DNA from: Cantharellus purpuraceus
Lineage: Eukaryota; Basidiomycota; Agaricomycetes; Cantharellales; Hydnaceae
Length of the DNA stretch: 64,000 nt
Reading direction: 5' to 3'
NCBI GenBank assembly: GCA_025174535.1
Contig: JALBUN010000049.1
Location: 62,001-126,000, forward strand
The position numbers and the translations under genes are program-made. Below the pieces are notes generated by a model. That model was not told where the DNA came from. It saw nothing but the letters and a program-made list of their open reading frames with translations, and did no database searches. Shown here piece by piece: positions 22,299 through 33,658 of this stretch (the first letter of the stretch is position 1; the number at the start of each line of letters is the position of its first letter).

Positions 22299-23040
22299 TG
22301 TTATTTGGAAGACCGGACTTCTAGGGGAGAGGGGAACAGAGGGGGAACAGAGGGGATAGGAGGAATAGGAGCACATAGGAGGCTCAGGAGGTTGAGGGGG
22401 AGGTAGGAAAGCGAAGGGAAATGGTTAGGAGGGAAGAGGAGAAGCCCCTGTAAGCTCCACAGACATCAGAACATTCTCCTATATTTCTTTTATATTTTAT
22501 TTCGTCATTTTTTCCCTATTGACTCCACCCCCCATTTCATTTTTATCACAGGTTTCTTTCCCATGTTTCAAATGACACAGAACTTTTATCACGAGTTATT
22601 AGCATGCATATCTTGTATAAAACACGCCTAGATAGATATGCAATGGACTAGAGAATTTTACTCTCACTTGTTTTTGTTGACTGTGTCTGAACTATTCGTT
22701 TCTGGAATAACTCCAGAACGAACGCGTATTTCTACAATCTTTTGCATACTCTTCCAGAGTATTGCAACATATATTCGAATCCCAGTTTGCGAAGCCTAAG
22801 CTCCACTGGTTGATTTTCTATTAAGCATTTACTCTCGTTTGAGTCATCTGCTCCTGATCCCTGCTTAAATTGTCGATATCTAGACGAAGATCACACCAAA
22901 TCCCATCAAATTTCGTAGGAAGATACTACTCAAGTATATCTTCAATTCGACTACGCATACATCCAGCTCCCATCACTCCCTCTGTCTCTATTCGAAATCT
23001 ACTCTCCACACACTCCCAGCAAGGCAAAATTTTTTCAACA
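22299..23040 (+). repeat. copia-1 3' LTR
   Basis: 742 bp, same length as the 5' LTR and without visible differences; followed by the TCCTT duplication at 23,041-23,045. Confidence 0.95.
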
Positions 23041-25117
23041 TCCTTGATGGCGTAAGACGTGTGATGTGAATTAAGCGCGCTCTGAAGTCCACATCAGGCA
23101 CGCTGATATACCGAACGGCAGTGGCAGCATAAATGAACAAACGGTCCGATCGCTCGACAAGAATTTCGAGGTCGTCAGGAGGGGGCCAGGATATAGGTTG
23201 CGGGCTCCTTCGAGCAATTGCAGACAAGGAAAATTGAAGGTATGTTTTGATGTCATCTTGCACAAGTGCCCTCTCAACGCTGTGCAAAGAAAGGACCTTT
23301 GGCGGATGCATAGGGTTATGATAAAAGGCATTTCGTATGGTAGTTAGATCCCGACTGGAGATAAAAAACTTGAGAGGTATCTCTGAGGCACATGCGACGA
23401 CAGACTGAATCAATTGCACCACTACTCCAGGTTCGGTGCACTCATCCAGAGCATCGATGATGACCGTTTTATAGGTCTTGACAGATGTGCCAAGGACGCG
23501 TTGAATCGGCCCTACCAGCAGCAAGCGGAACTGCATAGAAAGTGTGTGCAACGAGCCTACATCGGGTTTCTTCTCGATGGCCTCGTTTATTGCGGATCGA
23601 AGGAGTGGAGAAGCTTGAGAAAGTTTGTATGCGATGGTAGGGATGATGAGACGTGCGTTTCTAACTTCTTGGGAGGCAGAGCGTGAACAGAAGAAACTTG
23701 CTCCAAGCATATGCTTCTCGTCGAGGAGTTCACTGAGGGTGTGAGCGATGCTCGACTTGCCTGTTCCCGCCATCCCGTTCAGCCAGCAGACTTTCGGTGC
23801 TGCATCATCACGCGCCCATTCCTCGAGCTCAGCCAGAATCTCCTCACGGGTGCCCTGCAAGCAACCAGGTTTTTCAATATCGCTAGGTATATCACGAATT
23901 TGACGAGTATCGTAAAATGCATGTTTGGTGTGCGGAAGACCCTCTAATTGTTTCGTTTCAAAACTACACATAATGATCACATCACAGCAACTCACGAGTG
24001 ACCTGAGTGATTTCCACATATTTGAGTATTTCCTCTACCCTGGCGTCAACATTGAGCACGGTGTCCATCTGTAAAACATCAGATATGCGAACAATCCTCC
24101 ACTCTGCAGATTCATTTACTTCGAATGCACTCATCAGTATTCCAATGTCACGAAACGACTTTGCCACCAAACTGGCATCTTGTGCATTCTCGAACGCGCG
24201 TCTAATAAGCCATCGCTCTTGTACACGTTGGATCTTATCCGTGTGATGCTTCACAGCACTGACGCACTAGTGAGTTCAAAGGTAAGTCCACAAAACATGA
24301 TGAAAACACCCACGTTGACAAGTCTTCAACACGACGATCTAAGGCCCGCTGGGAACCGTGCCGCTTGTATTTCTCAGCCATGGAGACGATGGCCTCGAGT
24401 TTCTTTCTGATGGCTTCATAATCTTCCTGGTTCTGTACTACTTTCTGTATCGCGGAGGTGTTATTAGTCTTGTACAGTCACTTACGGCCAAGCATTACAT
24501 ACATCGATTACAGTCAAAACACTGCCTAGTCCCGCAGCAGCAGCCTTCAGCGGTGGGAGAGCATATCCTACTGTATTCAGAATGGAAAGGAGGCCTTTGA
24601 ATCCCTTGTAAGCAATGCCTCCCATGTCCTTAGCTAACGTCCGAGGATCATCAGCGTGATTAAGGAGCTGGTTAAACTGATTAATGTCATGGTTGCCCTC
24701 GCCATCACCGAGCGGGGTGACTCGGAGGGTGTTGCCTGAATTTGATTGTGCTGATAAAGGTGTTGAAGAGGAAGCCTGAAGCTGGGCGTCGGCGCTGTCA
24801 CTCGGTGGGGGGAGGGAGCCGCCTGACTGTCCGGGGGAAAAGGATGGGGAGGGGGGCTGAGGTTGAGGAGTATTGGTGCTAACACCAGGTGAGTGGGAGG
24901 TGCCTGTGTTTGACGGTCCTGATGGAGGCGTTGGAGATGTAGGCCGAGGCTGGGTAGCATTGGTGTCAACACCGGAGTGGGGAAGGGCGCGGCCTGAGTC
25001 TGACAGTGCTGCTGCAGACGCTGAAGAGGGAGATAAATGAGACGAAGATCGACGTTTGAAGATGTTACGCAATGTATTGCGAAAGGATGCAGGCTTGCCA
25101 CGGGTCTTGTTGAACAT

Positions 25118-25874
25118 GGTAAGCAGTCGCTACCGATAGCGTTCCAGTGTGCAGATTCTTATACTAGAGATGATCACTGCCCTAAGATCTAAGCTTCTCA
25201 CACTGCCATCTTGCGCACAGCTCAGCGCCAGCTGGCTATGCACACAAGCGGCTGGATCTTCTGACCGGCTCGAGCCGAATGAACTCAAAATCAGCTTCAC
25301 ACCAGCTTGCCTCGACGTCAACTTTGAGGCTGGCGGCCCAAGATGCTGGCTGTCGGACACTACAGAAAAGGCTGCTACTGAATTTCAGCGCCCTTGAGAA
25401 AAGACATGCGCACTTGTCTTCAATTCTGGAGAACTAAATTCCTTACATTAAAAATTGTTCCTCTTGCTTGGATGTGTATTGAAACCTCAGTGCACGAAAT
25501 GTCACTTGGCTCTCTTATTTGAACGGATTTCCAGTGTCTCTGAGCACTGAGTCGCAGTGAGAAATGACGTGGGCAGACGAGGTCTCAGTTGGTTGCATAT
25601 CCGATGAGCTCAGCTTGTCGAAAAGATCGGCTGTCATTGACAGGGGGATGCGCCTGAAAACAGTGCCCGTAAGCTAGTTGTGTGGCTCGAAGAGTTGAAC
25701 TAAGACTAACAGTGGGATGCGTGTACGATAGTGGCCGTGAGCTAGGATGTTCATCCTCTAGCCCGACATCATCACAAGAGTCGGGCATTGGGCCATCTTT
25801 TCGAACCGATTCATGCCTCCTCTTCTATCACTGCGTCCTCCCCCTTGCCCTCCTTTTTTCCTCCTCTCCCACCC
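25118..25874. other. NLR upstream region, no other gene seen
   Basis: Contains the presumed promoter of the minus-strand NLR gene just above 25,117. Short frames on both strands have no motif or splice support. Confidence 0.35.
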
Positions 25875-26297
25875 ATGGCTTCATTCCTCAGGACTCAATG
25901 CCTTACTTCCAATCGATACACCATGCTTACGCATTCACGACCCAGAGCCGCCACACCACCCGCACCTGTCTCCGTGTACTGACAACTTGACCCCACCTCC
26001 TCCTTGCTCATCCTTGTCCCCTCCATCAGCCCCGCGTCAATATCGAGACCTTCGTGGACCCAGGACGGCACACCATCACCTCTTCCTCCTATACCTTGCA
26101 GTGTGCTCACAAAGGACGGCTGCACGCACAGAGGTCCCGCTTCATCCCACTGCTATGAGATCCCCTATCGAACAGCCGCTGGTGAGATTCACTGGATCAC
26201 TATCGACTTGTCAGAATCATGTACACCTCCCGATTCATCTGAAGGTGGCACCTCGTTCACATCAACATATGCATTATTACCAATGCATTCATTTTAG
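25875..26297 (+). CDS. Possible small spliced gene, unknown function
   Basis: Candidate exons 25,875-25,975 and 26,030-26,297 (intron GTACTG...CCATCAG, 54 bp) give an open frame of 122 aa ending in TYALLPMHSF. No domain, signal peptide or family is recognised. A pyrimidine-rich leader precedes the ATG. An alternative donor two bases upstream would change the frame, so the model is weak. Confidence 0.3.
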
Positions 26298-26325
26298 ATC
26301 ATAATTTCATAGAAATAATATTAAA

Positions 26326-26787
26326 TTACTTATAGTGAAATCCCAGAAAAGCTTCCTTGTACTGCTCCGCCAACTCGGACGCCTCCCTTGCCACGCCGTC
26401 CCCGTCCATAGTAACCACATATACCAACAGAACCCCCGCTCGTCGGAGCCACGCCGCAGGAGTTGCTTGGCGCATTTCTACACCTGTCATCCGAAACTCT
26501 CTGACGTTTAGCGCGACACTCGGAACAACCGTAGGCGTCGCTCCCGTATCATACAGGCTCGCAATGTGCGCATGCAAAGGCTGTGAGAGAAATTGCAGCG
26601 TTTACCAACGCAGAGGCGCCGCTTTCATGCTCTTCATCGTGGGATTCGGATCCATGACGTCCGGAGCTCTCGCAGCCTGGTTTAGGCTGTCTGTGTGGTC
26701 TGCGTCTGTATTGTCACCATAAGGGGCACTATTTTGTTGTGTTGAGGAAGAGTGCTTGTCGTCATTGGCTTTGGCTTTGGGGGGCAT
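26326..26787 (-). CDS. Small spliced gene, unknown function (137 aa)
   Basis: Exons 26,606-26,787 and 26,326-26,557 with a 48-bp GTAAAC...GCGAG intron give 137 aa starting MPPKAKANDDKH. The first half is polar and low complexity. The second half is well-formed (LYDTGATPTVVPSVALNVRE ... VLLVYVVTMDGDG) with alternating hydrophobic residues suggesting beta strands. No family is recognised. It lies convergent with the candidate gene at 25,875, only about 30 bp away. Confidence 0.4.
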
Positions 26788-29700
26788 ATGTTTAGCGGCG
26801 ACACTTTCGGGTTGGATCAGCTTGATGCAGGAATCTGTCAACCTCAATGTGTATGCATTTAGAGTTCATGTGTTAGTTGCTAGACATTGGGCGGGAGTCG
26901 AAAGCGCTGATGTTCTGAGCGTTGTGGGCAAGTGCGAGGACCCAATGATGATTAGAAGGGGTGGGACTTATATTTCTGCTGAAAATAGCATAGAATACTC
27001 ATCATCGTGACACAAGCGAGCACAATGCAAGTGGACACGTGCCATATAGCCCCAATACTCCGCATCGCTTCGCAACAAATTCACAATGCTTCACCGACCC
27101 TGATCCGCACAACTGATTCCTGTTTCGTCATCGCCGTCCCACTGCCGCCGCCAAGGCCAGCCACTCTGGAGCCTCCGACCCCCGTCCGAGATGTCTACCA
27201 TAGCCGCCAGACCGTGTAGAGCATTGGTAGCGCATTGAGACAAATAAAACTCATCGTCTTAAATCTATTGGAGGAATACGAATAGAACACCCGCATGAGT
27301 ACCACATGGAGTCGTGTGTACTCGCTGAACGTCGTATCATGCCCGGTGGAGGGGCTTCCCGGGGTTGCGGAGTGAGAGACCAAGATGGAGTGATGAGCCC
27401 CCGCAACAACTGTAGGCCCTGCGGACGCTAATGATGGGGTCTAGGAGGTATTGTGATATGTTGCGTGTAGCAACTCAGTCTCGATCGGTGTCGTACACTG
27501 CGATGTGAATGCAGATACAGAGGCAGTGGCAGAGGCAGACGTTGACGCCATCCGACTCATCAACAAGAGATGCGCTTCCTGCGTAGGTCGGAGACGTATG
27601 TGAAGTGCTGCTCGAGATGTGATGATGTCACCTAAATTCCAGTGATTTTGCAGCAAGGGTTCGGTATTGGCTGTGGATTGAGAGTCAGAAATGATATGCC
27701 TTATTGACAACCGCATATTACCTTAAGTAAAAGCGTGAACGCTATCACAAGTACCTCACCTTGCATCGTCAATGCCTTCGTCCTGCTCTTCATCATTTCT
27801 ATTATTGGCTTCAGGAAGACTCCCTTTCAAAATACGTCGATCACTCATCCCGGGTCCTTTTTGAACGCGGGCTCGACTGAGGGACGATTGATCGAAGAGC
27901 CGAGTATAGTGCATTTTTAATAATAAAAACATATTCCGCTTCCGACAGGACGGTTGTCGACAACTGGGTCTGCACCCGAAGGGTCAGCTGAAGGTACAAC
28001 AATGCTCTGTCGTCGTCCGTATCAAAACAATGTGCTATTAAGTTACTGACAAGAGGGGAAAAAAACACGGACCTAATTGGTTGTTCTACGCCATCATTTG
28101 TTCAATCCTTGATACTCACCCAGAAATATCTCCGAAGAAATATCCTTCCTATCCAGAGCTGTCGCAAGGGTACAAATTCTGAAGAATCCGGCCGGAGGTT
28201 AGAAGGGCTAACTTCATATCAGCCTCGTCACAGGAACTCACATCGATGTCAGCTGCAGCAAGCAAAAAGTTCGGTGGTGGGGGTACTAGTATTTACCGAC
28301 TTAATAACAAGACAACTATCAGATAACGAGACAGTAGACATACCTGCTCGATCACATAAATCCATCCAAGCGCAGCCCTCAGTTCCTACCAGAGCCAGTG
28401 ATGATCTTTCAAAGACTGTCAATGGCTTGAGGGGAACACATAATCCTACGCCACGTGCCCATCAGAGGATTGAGAAACTGGCGGACATTCGTATCAGCAG
28501 TCCTGCTTTAGCGCCATAGTAACGTTAAAGCGTATAGCTCTAATCAGCGTGGACAGTTTTAGAAAGGAGCCTACATGACGCAAGAATGTCTCTAGAGTTT
28601 CTGGCCTCCCTAGGCGTCAGACGCAATGTAGACTGGCTCTTAGACTAGCAAGGGTCCAGATTTAGTAGTTGGAAACATAAAAGGTTGACGGAGGGAGGAA
28701 ATAGAATTTCAGACGTGATAGCACATGTTGAAAAGACGTTGGAAGCATCAGGGAAAGCGGGAAGGTCGCCGCTCTTTTATGTGATTGCAGACTTTGCTGT
28801 TGCGAAGTAGATGGAAGGATAATGGAGAGTCATTACAGGCAGCCCTTCAAAGTCAAGCAGTGTCTCTGGCAGGTCATGATACGAGTTCGCCAGACATGAG
28901 CGACTCGTGAGCGTGGTGGCTAGGAGATTAAGCTCAAGTCCCGCTATTAACGGTGCAACGCCCTATTTGAAGACAACAAATCATAATGTATGGACACGGG
29001 AGAGCTCGTGGGTGCCGAGGAACGGGAGTCGGGATCCGGAGCCAGAGCCAGAGCCAGACAGGATGCCATCATCCTGCAGGATCAGACAGGTTCTGTATCC
29101 TTTCAAGCAAATGCAGCGACTCCTTCGCGGTGATGTATTGGACGACATGAAAGCGCTCCATGAGACGTTGGCATGGTCTGCCATCCATTTTTAGCTTGTG
29201 CAGCTAACTGTGAATCTATCTTTGAAAATGTGATGAGGAAGAAGGTGCCATCGGACCTGCTGATTCGAACCCCGACGTGTGGCACGATGCCACGGACCAC
29301 GATGCCACTAGCTTGTTTACTTCATCCCCATTCACCTAATGAGTTCTGAAGCCAAATTTCTATGCATTAGAAACTGTGAAGCGCCTGTGTCGTAATTTTG
29401 ACAGGCAGTTGTAAGTCGGCACGTTGAGCAGAACATATCATCCCGCGCCAGACTGATGCGTTTCCACAGTAACATTGCAATTTTACAGCGACATCACTAA
29501 ATGTCTATCTACGGCAATTTTTTCCAATACCGTTTACAACATCTATTTGACACTACAGCAACGTGCCACTATCTTTTCTACAGGCCATCCGTATAAATGT
29601 TTGTGCAGCCTCTTGACTATAGAAATTAACAATACAACTTTCCCTCCCCCTCATTCTCGACTGATCTTATCGTTACAGCAGATTTCTATATGAGATCTTC

Positions 29701-29796
29701 GAACGGTAAGAATATACATCTCAGCCACTCTACATCGGGAATGTAAGAAAGTACAACTGAACAAGACCAAGATAATGCCCAAGAAGAAGGGGAAAA
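26788..29796. other. Gene-poor region, one possible spliced unit near 28.1-28.5 kb
   Basis: Most frames are short. On the minus strand near 28,259-28,357 there is a good intron (CAG|GTATGTC ... TTGCTGCAG) between short open stretches, suggesting a spliced transcript I cannot complete. Minus-strand frames at 27,441-27,716 and 27,841-28,068 are also open but have no recognisable content. Confidence 0.2.
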
Positions 29797-30783
29797 CTAC
29801 GAGGTGGGTGTATTATTTACCTGCACAAGGTCGCACACCGGGGCTGACACTATCCACTCTGTTGCCGCTGTCGTTGCCGCCGCCGCATGATATGCGTTCG
29901 ACTCCCCTATACCCATCCCCATATCCGTGCCAAAATCTATCCCCATACCTAAATTCACCCTCTCCTTACTCATTCCTATCCCCATGCTCATGTCCACCCC
30001 TATAGGGCCCACATGGCCGATACCCATCCCCATATCCAACGCGCTCGCAATCTGCCCCAATTCTTGCTCCGGTGCCACCCTCATTCTCGCCGTTCTATCG
30101 TTGTTCACCAGATGCTGACACCCGGTGCTGGGTGATCCGTAGCCAAAGTTGTTACACATGCGCACTGGCTCTAGAACGTGGGGAGGAGGGGGATGGGGAA
30201 CCCCGGCGCTTTGCTGCGATGACTCGATGGTGTGGCGTATTACAGGTTGGAGGTGGCTCTGATTCACCCCCGTCTGCCATTCGAACGTCAGGGGGTAAGC
30301 ATGCTGCGTTGACACCAGCGGGAGGGTGTATGTATGTCCATGCTGTGTAAAGGGGTGAGGAGGGACACCTGAGGGATGGACTCGTGTCCCTTCGAAAAGA
30401 TGTTGGGGGAAGGGAGGCTCGGCGCGCTGTTCCAGAGCGTCTATATTGGACTTCAATGCGCTCTGAGAACAACGGCGACTCCAATCTTCTGATGGGGGCG
30501 CGGAGGTGTCATTGAATAGGAAGGGGTGTAAAACGGGGTCGGGGAACAGAATTGATGAGTCTAGCGTCCAGGGTTCTTCTGCCTGCTGCGCGCAATCCGG
30601 TGATAACGAGCTCGCTGCTTGTGCACTAGCAGGCGGGGGGCGAATGAGCGGATCCGTGAAGACTTGCTCATGCTGAGGGGCGGTGGAACACGACGGGACC
30701 ATCTCCTGCGTGTCGTGAGGCGAGGGTTGCGGGGACAGATTGGACTTGTGGCCAGTCTTAGTCAGTGTATTGCCAAGTTGCAT
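29797..30783 (-). pseudogene. Pro/Ser/Gln-rich protein fragment, 5' end cut by copia-2
   Basis: A 328-aa open frame, strongly Pro/Ser/His-rich, ends with Met-Gly repeats (MGMGIGHVG, MSMGIGM, MGMGIG) and then an Ala/Thr stretch. This composition resembles the C-terminal disordered half of fungal transcription factors, but no DNA-binding domain is present. The apparent start at 30,783 lies within or right against the truncated copia-2 gag-protease fragment, so the true 5' part of the gene is missing from this place. It may be the remnant of a gene disrupted by the retroelement. Confidence 0.4.
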
Positions 30784-32205
30784 CGAGAGTATACAGGCAT
30801 TGATGTTTACACATAGCTTCAGCGACTATTTTTCCTGTTTTGTTTTTTATGATGCACTTGTTCTTCTCAAAGACAATATTCATGTTGTCATCTGCCAGTC
30901 TGCCTACTGAGATAAGGTGCAGAGCAGCGTGTGGTGCAAATAGAACGTCCTTTAGGGTAATATTGCATCCTTTTTCCATCCTGAGCTTTATTTTTCCTAT
31001 ACCAATGGCTGCTATTGATGAGCCATTTACCCCTTTGCTCTACTCTCTATGGGTGTGAGTTCAATGAAATCTGCCCAGTATGGCAAGCATGAGGATGTAG
31101 AGGCTGACTCCATATGATATGAATATCCCCCAGGTTTAGGTGCTATAGCTCCCCATTCCTTTGCAGATAGCAGGGCAATGGTGATAGATGACAATAAGAC
31201 TTCCTTTGTGTTTGAATTCGTCCAGGCTACAGAGCATTTGTCCACTGTCATAGAGGGTACTAGTTCAATGTGCACCATCATTGAATAGTCAGATTCATTA
31301 TAACTGTCGTGACTTGTGTATGGGAAAGCAGCAGCTGCTGTTTCATATATAGATTCTTCAGAATTGCTAGAGACACTGTCTTGTGCAGCATTGACTTTTT
31401 CTGGTTCCTTGCTTGGATTTTGCTTCTGCTTGTGCACTGGTCCACCTGGCCGGAAACATTTGTCAAGGGTGTGATTAGTGTAGCCACAATTTGAGCAGCC
31501 AGACTTGGCCTTCTTTGTTTTTGTCTTTGGTTGTGCCATGTGTGCTGCAAACACAGCTTCTTGTGCTGTCTTCTCCTCTGCTTGACCCTTTAGACGCTGT
31601 GCTTCATGCTCTAGCCAGTCTATGATTTTTTGTGATGTGAGGGCTTCAGCAGTGAGAAGGGTTTCCAATGTCTCCTGCATCATCTCAAATTCGCTGTCAT
31701 CCTCTAGAGCATGTAAGAAAAACATAGCCTTCCATTCTTCCCTGGTAGATACACCAATCTCAAAAAGGCAGTTTATGACACTGTTAAGTTCATGGATGCT
31801 TTCAGTAATGGCTTTCAGTAATGACTTGGAGAACTGAGTATGCAGAGCCATCCGTAAGAGGTTTAGTTGTCCAACAGTTCCCTTCTCCCTAAACTTCTCC
31901 CTAAGCTTTTCCCAAGCTTTCTCTGCAGTTTCTACATCATCAAGGTGGTGCTGTAAGGTAGGGTGCATGCACGTCTGTAGATATGTGACTAGTTGTAGGT
32001 TGAAACATTCCCAATCTTCATAATTTTCCTTTGATTTAGGTCTCTTTCCACAGAAGAATGGCCAATAGCCTCCCACTATCAAGTTTGCTCTTGCTGTTTG
32101 TGCCCATGTCTCATAGGTATCCTCTGTCAATGCTTCAATTTTTTCTAGTTTGATAGAGATTGGCAGGGGGGCTGATGGCTGTGCACTAGTTGTGATTTCT
32201 GACAT
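30750..32205 (-). mobile_element. copia-2 remnant: Gag and start of protease
   Basis: The 392-aa frame (31,027-32,205) is a UBN2-type Gag with the CSNCGYTNHTLDKC zinc knuckle. A second frame (30,758-30,979; LISVGRLADDN) is the protease-to-pre-integrase segment, separated by a frameshift. The region normally holding the protease active site (SVAWTNSNT) is not a recognisable DSG motif. Everything 3' (integrase, RT, RNase H) is absent because the element stops at about 30,750 against the Pro-rich gene. Confidence 0.75.
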
Positions 32206-33488
32206 GTCAGTACTTTATCAGAGATACTACTGATGTCTTGATCTCAATTAATCACCTGGTATGTTAGGACCAGGTGGGGCCCATAACCTATTGAGATCTG
32301 AATAAAAATCAGTCTACAGATAGTAATTAGTATCTGATTGTGTACTATAAATGGAAAAGAATCATACCTCAGTTGTGGTCTGAACAACTGAGGAAACATG
32401 CACATGACACTAGCATCTAACTGTACCAGTGAGTTGTGTACACATGTGTAAATATTATTAGGGTGAATCCCAATAGGGATGTCCACAACCATGGTATTTG
32501 CCTTTTTGCTGCAATGACCAAGAATTGGCAGTCATATATTCTGTGTTGGAGGCTGAGGTCATCAGATACGTTATGGGGCAGATGTGGATTAGTACACACT
32601 AGGTTCCATGTTTTATATGATATAGTGGGGAGATATGAGATGGACACATTGATAAGAGAATTCAAGGGAGATCACAACTCTTTGGCAGTGTACACTGGCA
32701 GCAGCCATCAAGTTGTGTGCACTACTTATATGGGTTGGTTATCATGAGAACCCATGTAGGCAAGCATGCACATTGCAGGGTCAACCAAAGGTGATAACTC
32801 CATGGTGCAATGTGAAGAACAGCACCTGGCGCCAGTCTTTTGGTTAGGATACTCACCAGGCTCTTTGCTTTATTTCTCCTTCCCCCTGATATCACTCTGA
32901 AAATAGGCACATTATAATCATATAAAGTAGCCTGTAGTTCTACTATCCTTCTTAGAATGGGCTCAGAACTGTCATTGGCATCCTCTAGAACCATTGGATA
33001 CTGTTTAAGGAGTATCTGCACCCAGCAGTCAGGCTCTGAGCCGCCTCTTGGGCACAAACCTGCCATTCTAGGAGGGGTACACCTGCCTCTCTTGGATAAT
33101 CTTTGTGTAAGCTTTTGGCATGAGTTCCTTCCCCCATCATCGTGGAGCCCCTTAATATCACTCCCTGGAATTTTCCTTGAGTTTAGATGTTCCACTGTCG
33201 CATGGCCCAGTTTATTAATGCCCACATGATTCTACTTCTCTCCAAGGTGTTTGGAACTGAACACAGTTCCCATGATACATGGACACACTTGCACCTCCAT
33301 TGAGGGCACCATCTGTGTTAGGGTGTTTGTAACTGTTCCTGGCCCCTTGTGGATTGCTGGCCCTGCTGCCATTTTTATGGCTGTGGTTTCTATCTCCCAT
33401 ACACAGCTGATATGTGGCACACAATCAAGATTCACTAGCAGTTTTCCACCTCACTATCATGCAGGACAATAACTCACTGTCTATTCAT
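32206..33488 (-). other. Upstream of copia-2: LTR/leader and an unidentified decayed ORF
   Basis: The first few hundred bases probably contain the copia-2 leader and LTR; I could not fix the ends. At 32,722-33,435 (minus) a frame with a single stop codon reads for about 235 aa (for example RIVELQATLYDYNVPIFRV, RLAPGAVLHIAPWSYHLW). It has no domain I recognise and may belong to another repeat. Confidence 0.3.
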
Positions 33489-33658
33489 TGTTGTCAGAAC
33501 GATGATGCTGGGCCACTAGACAAGAGTGGATAGACGAGAGTGGATATGGGAAGGCGAGACAATAGGAAGGTGGTGTTGTCAGAATGATGATGCTGGGCTA
33601 CTAGACAAGAGTGGATATGGGAAGGCAAGATAATAGGAAGGTGGACAAAAGGTTTATC
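33489..33658 (+). repeat. Tandem duplication of about 80-bp unit
   Basis: TTGTCAGAAYGATGATGCTG ... CAATAGGAAGGTGG occurs twice in a row; the first copy has an extra GAGTGGATAGAC-type stretch. It is probably the start of the copia-3 5' LTR, duplicated. Confidence 0.55.

Larger units (their letters stand above)
17147..23040 (+). mobile_element. Complete Ty1/copia retrotransposon (copia-1), apparently young
   Basis: 5894 bp flanked by TCCTT duplications. LTRs are 742 bp each (17,147-17,888 and 22,299-23,040), begin TG and end CA, and I found no difference between them by eye. A single Gag-Pol ORF fills the internal region. The domain order protease, integrase, RT, RNase H is diagnostic of copia. 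It lies opposite to the NLR gene it interrupts. Solo LTRs of the same family lie at 49,828, 50,893, 52,705 and 58,324, with a more distant one near 41,742. Confidence 0.95.
14181..25117 (-). pseudogene. NACHT-WD40 NLR gene, split by a copia insertion
   Basis: Exons from the 5' end: 24,503-25,117; 24,310-24,444; 23,996-24,266; 23,943-23,046 continuing at 17,146-16,501 across the inserted element; 16,448-14,181. Omitting the element and one TSD, the frame is open for 1610 aa. Residues 1-160 are Ser/Pro-rich, followed by a short helical segment. The NACHT domain has Walker A GMAGTGKS at 397-404 and Walker B VIIDALDE at 501-508. About 11 WD40 blades run from about 940 (repeated FSPDGSRI and VRIWN). 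An acidic Glu/Asp insert of about 75 residues sits after the first blade. Such NLRs are thought to sense non-self through the WD40 propeller. The insertion falls near codon 641, after the NACHT core, and separates it from the sensor. A truncated NACHT product is possible because the upstream part keeps its promoter. Introns are 43-58 bp. Confidence 0.85.

Noticed and set aside
29255..29300. Possible tRNA on the minus strand (GGGGTTCGAATC resembles a T-loop / B box)
   Set aside because: The T-stem arms do not pair and I found no matching acceptor stem, D-arm or anticodon arm.
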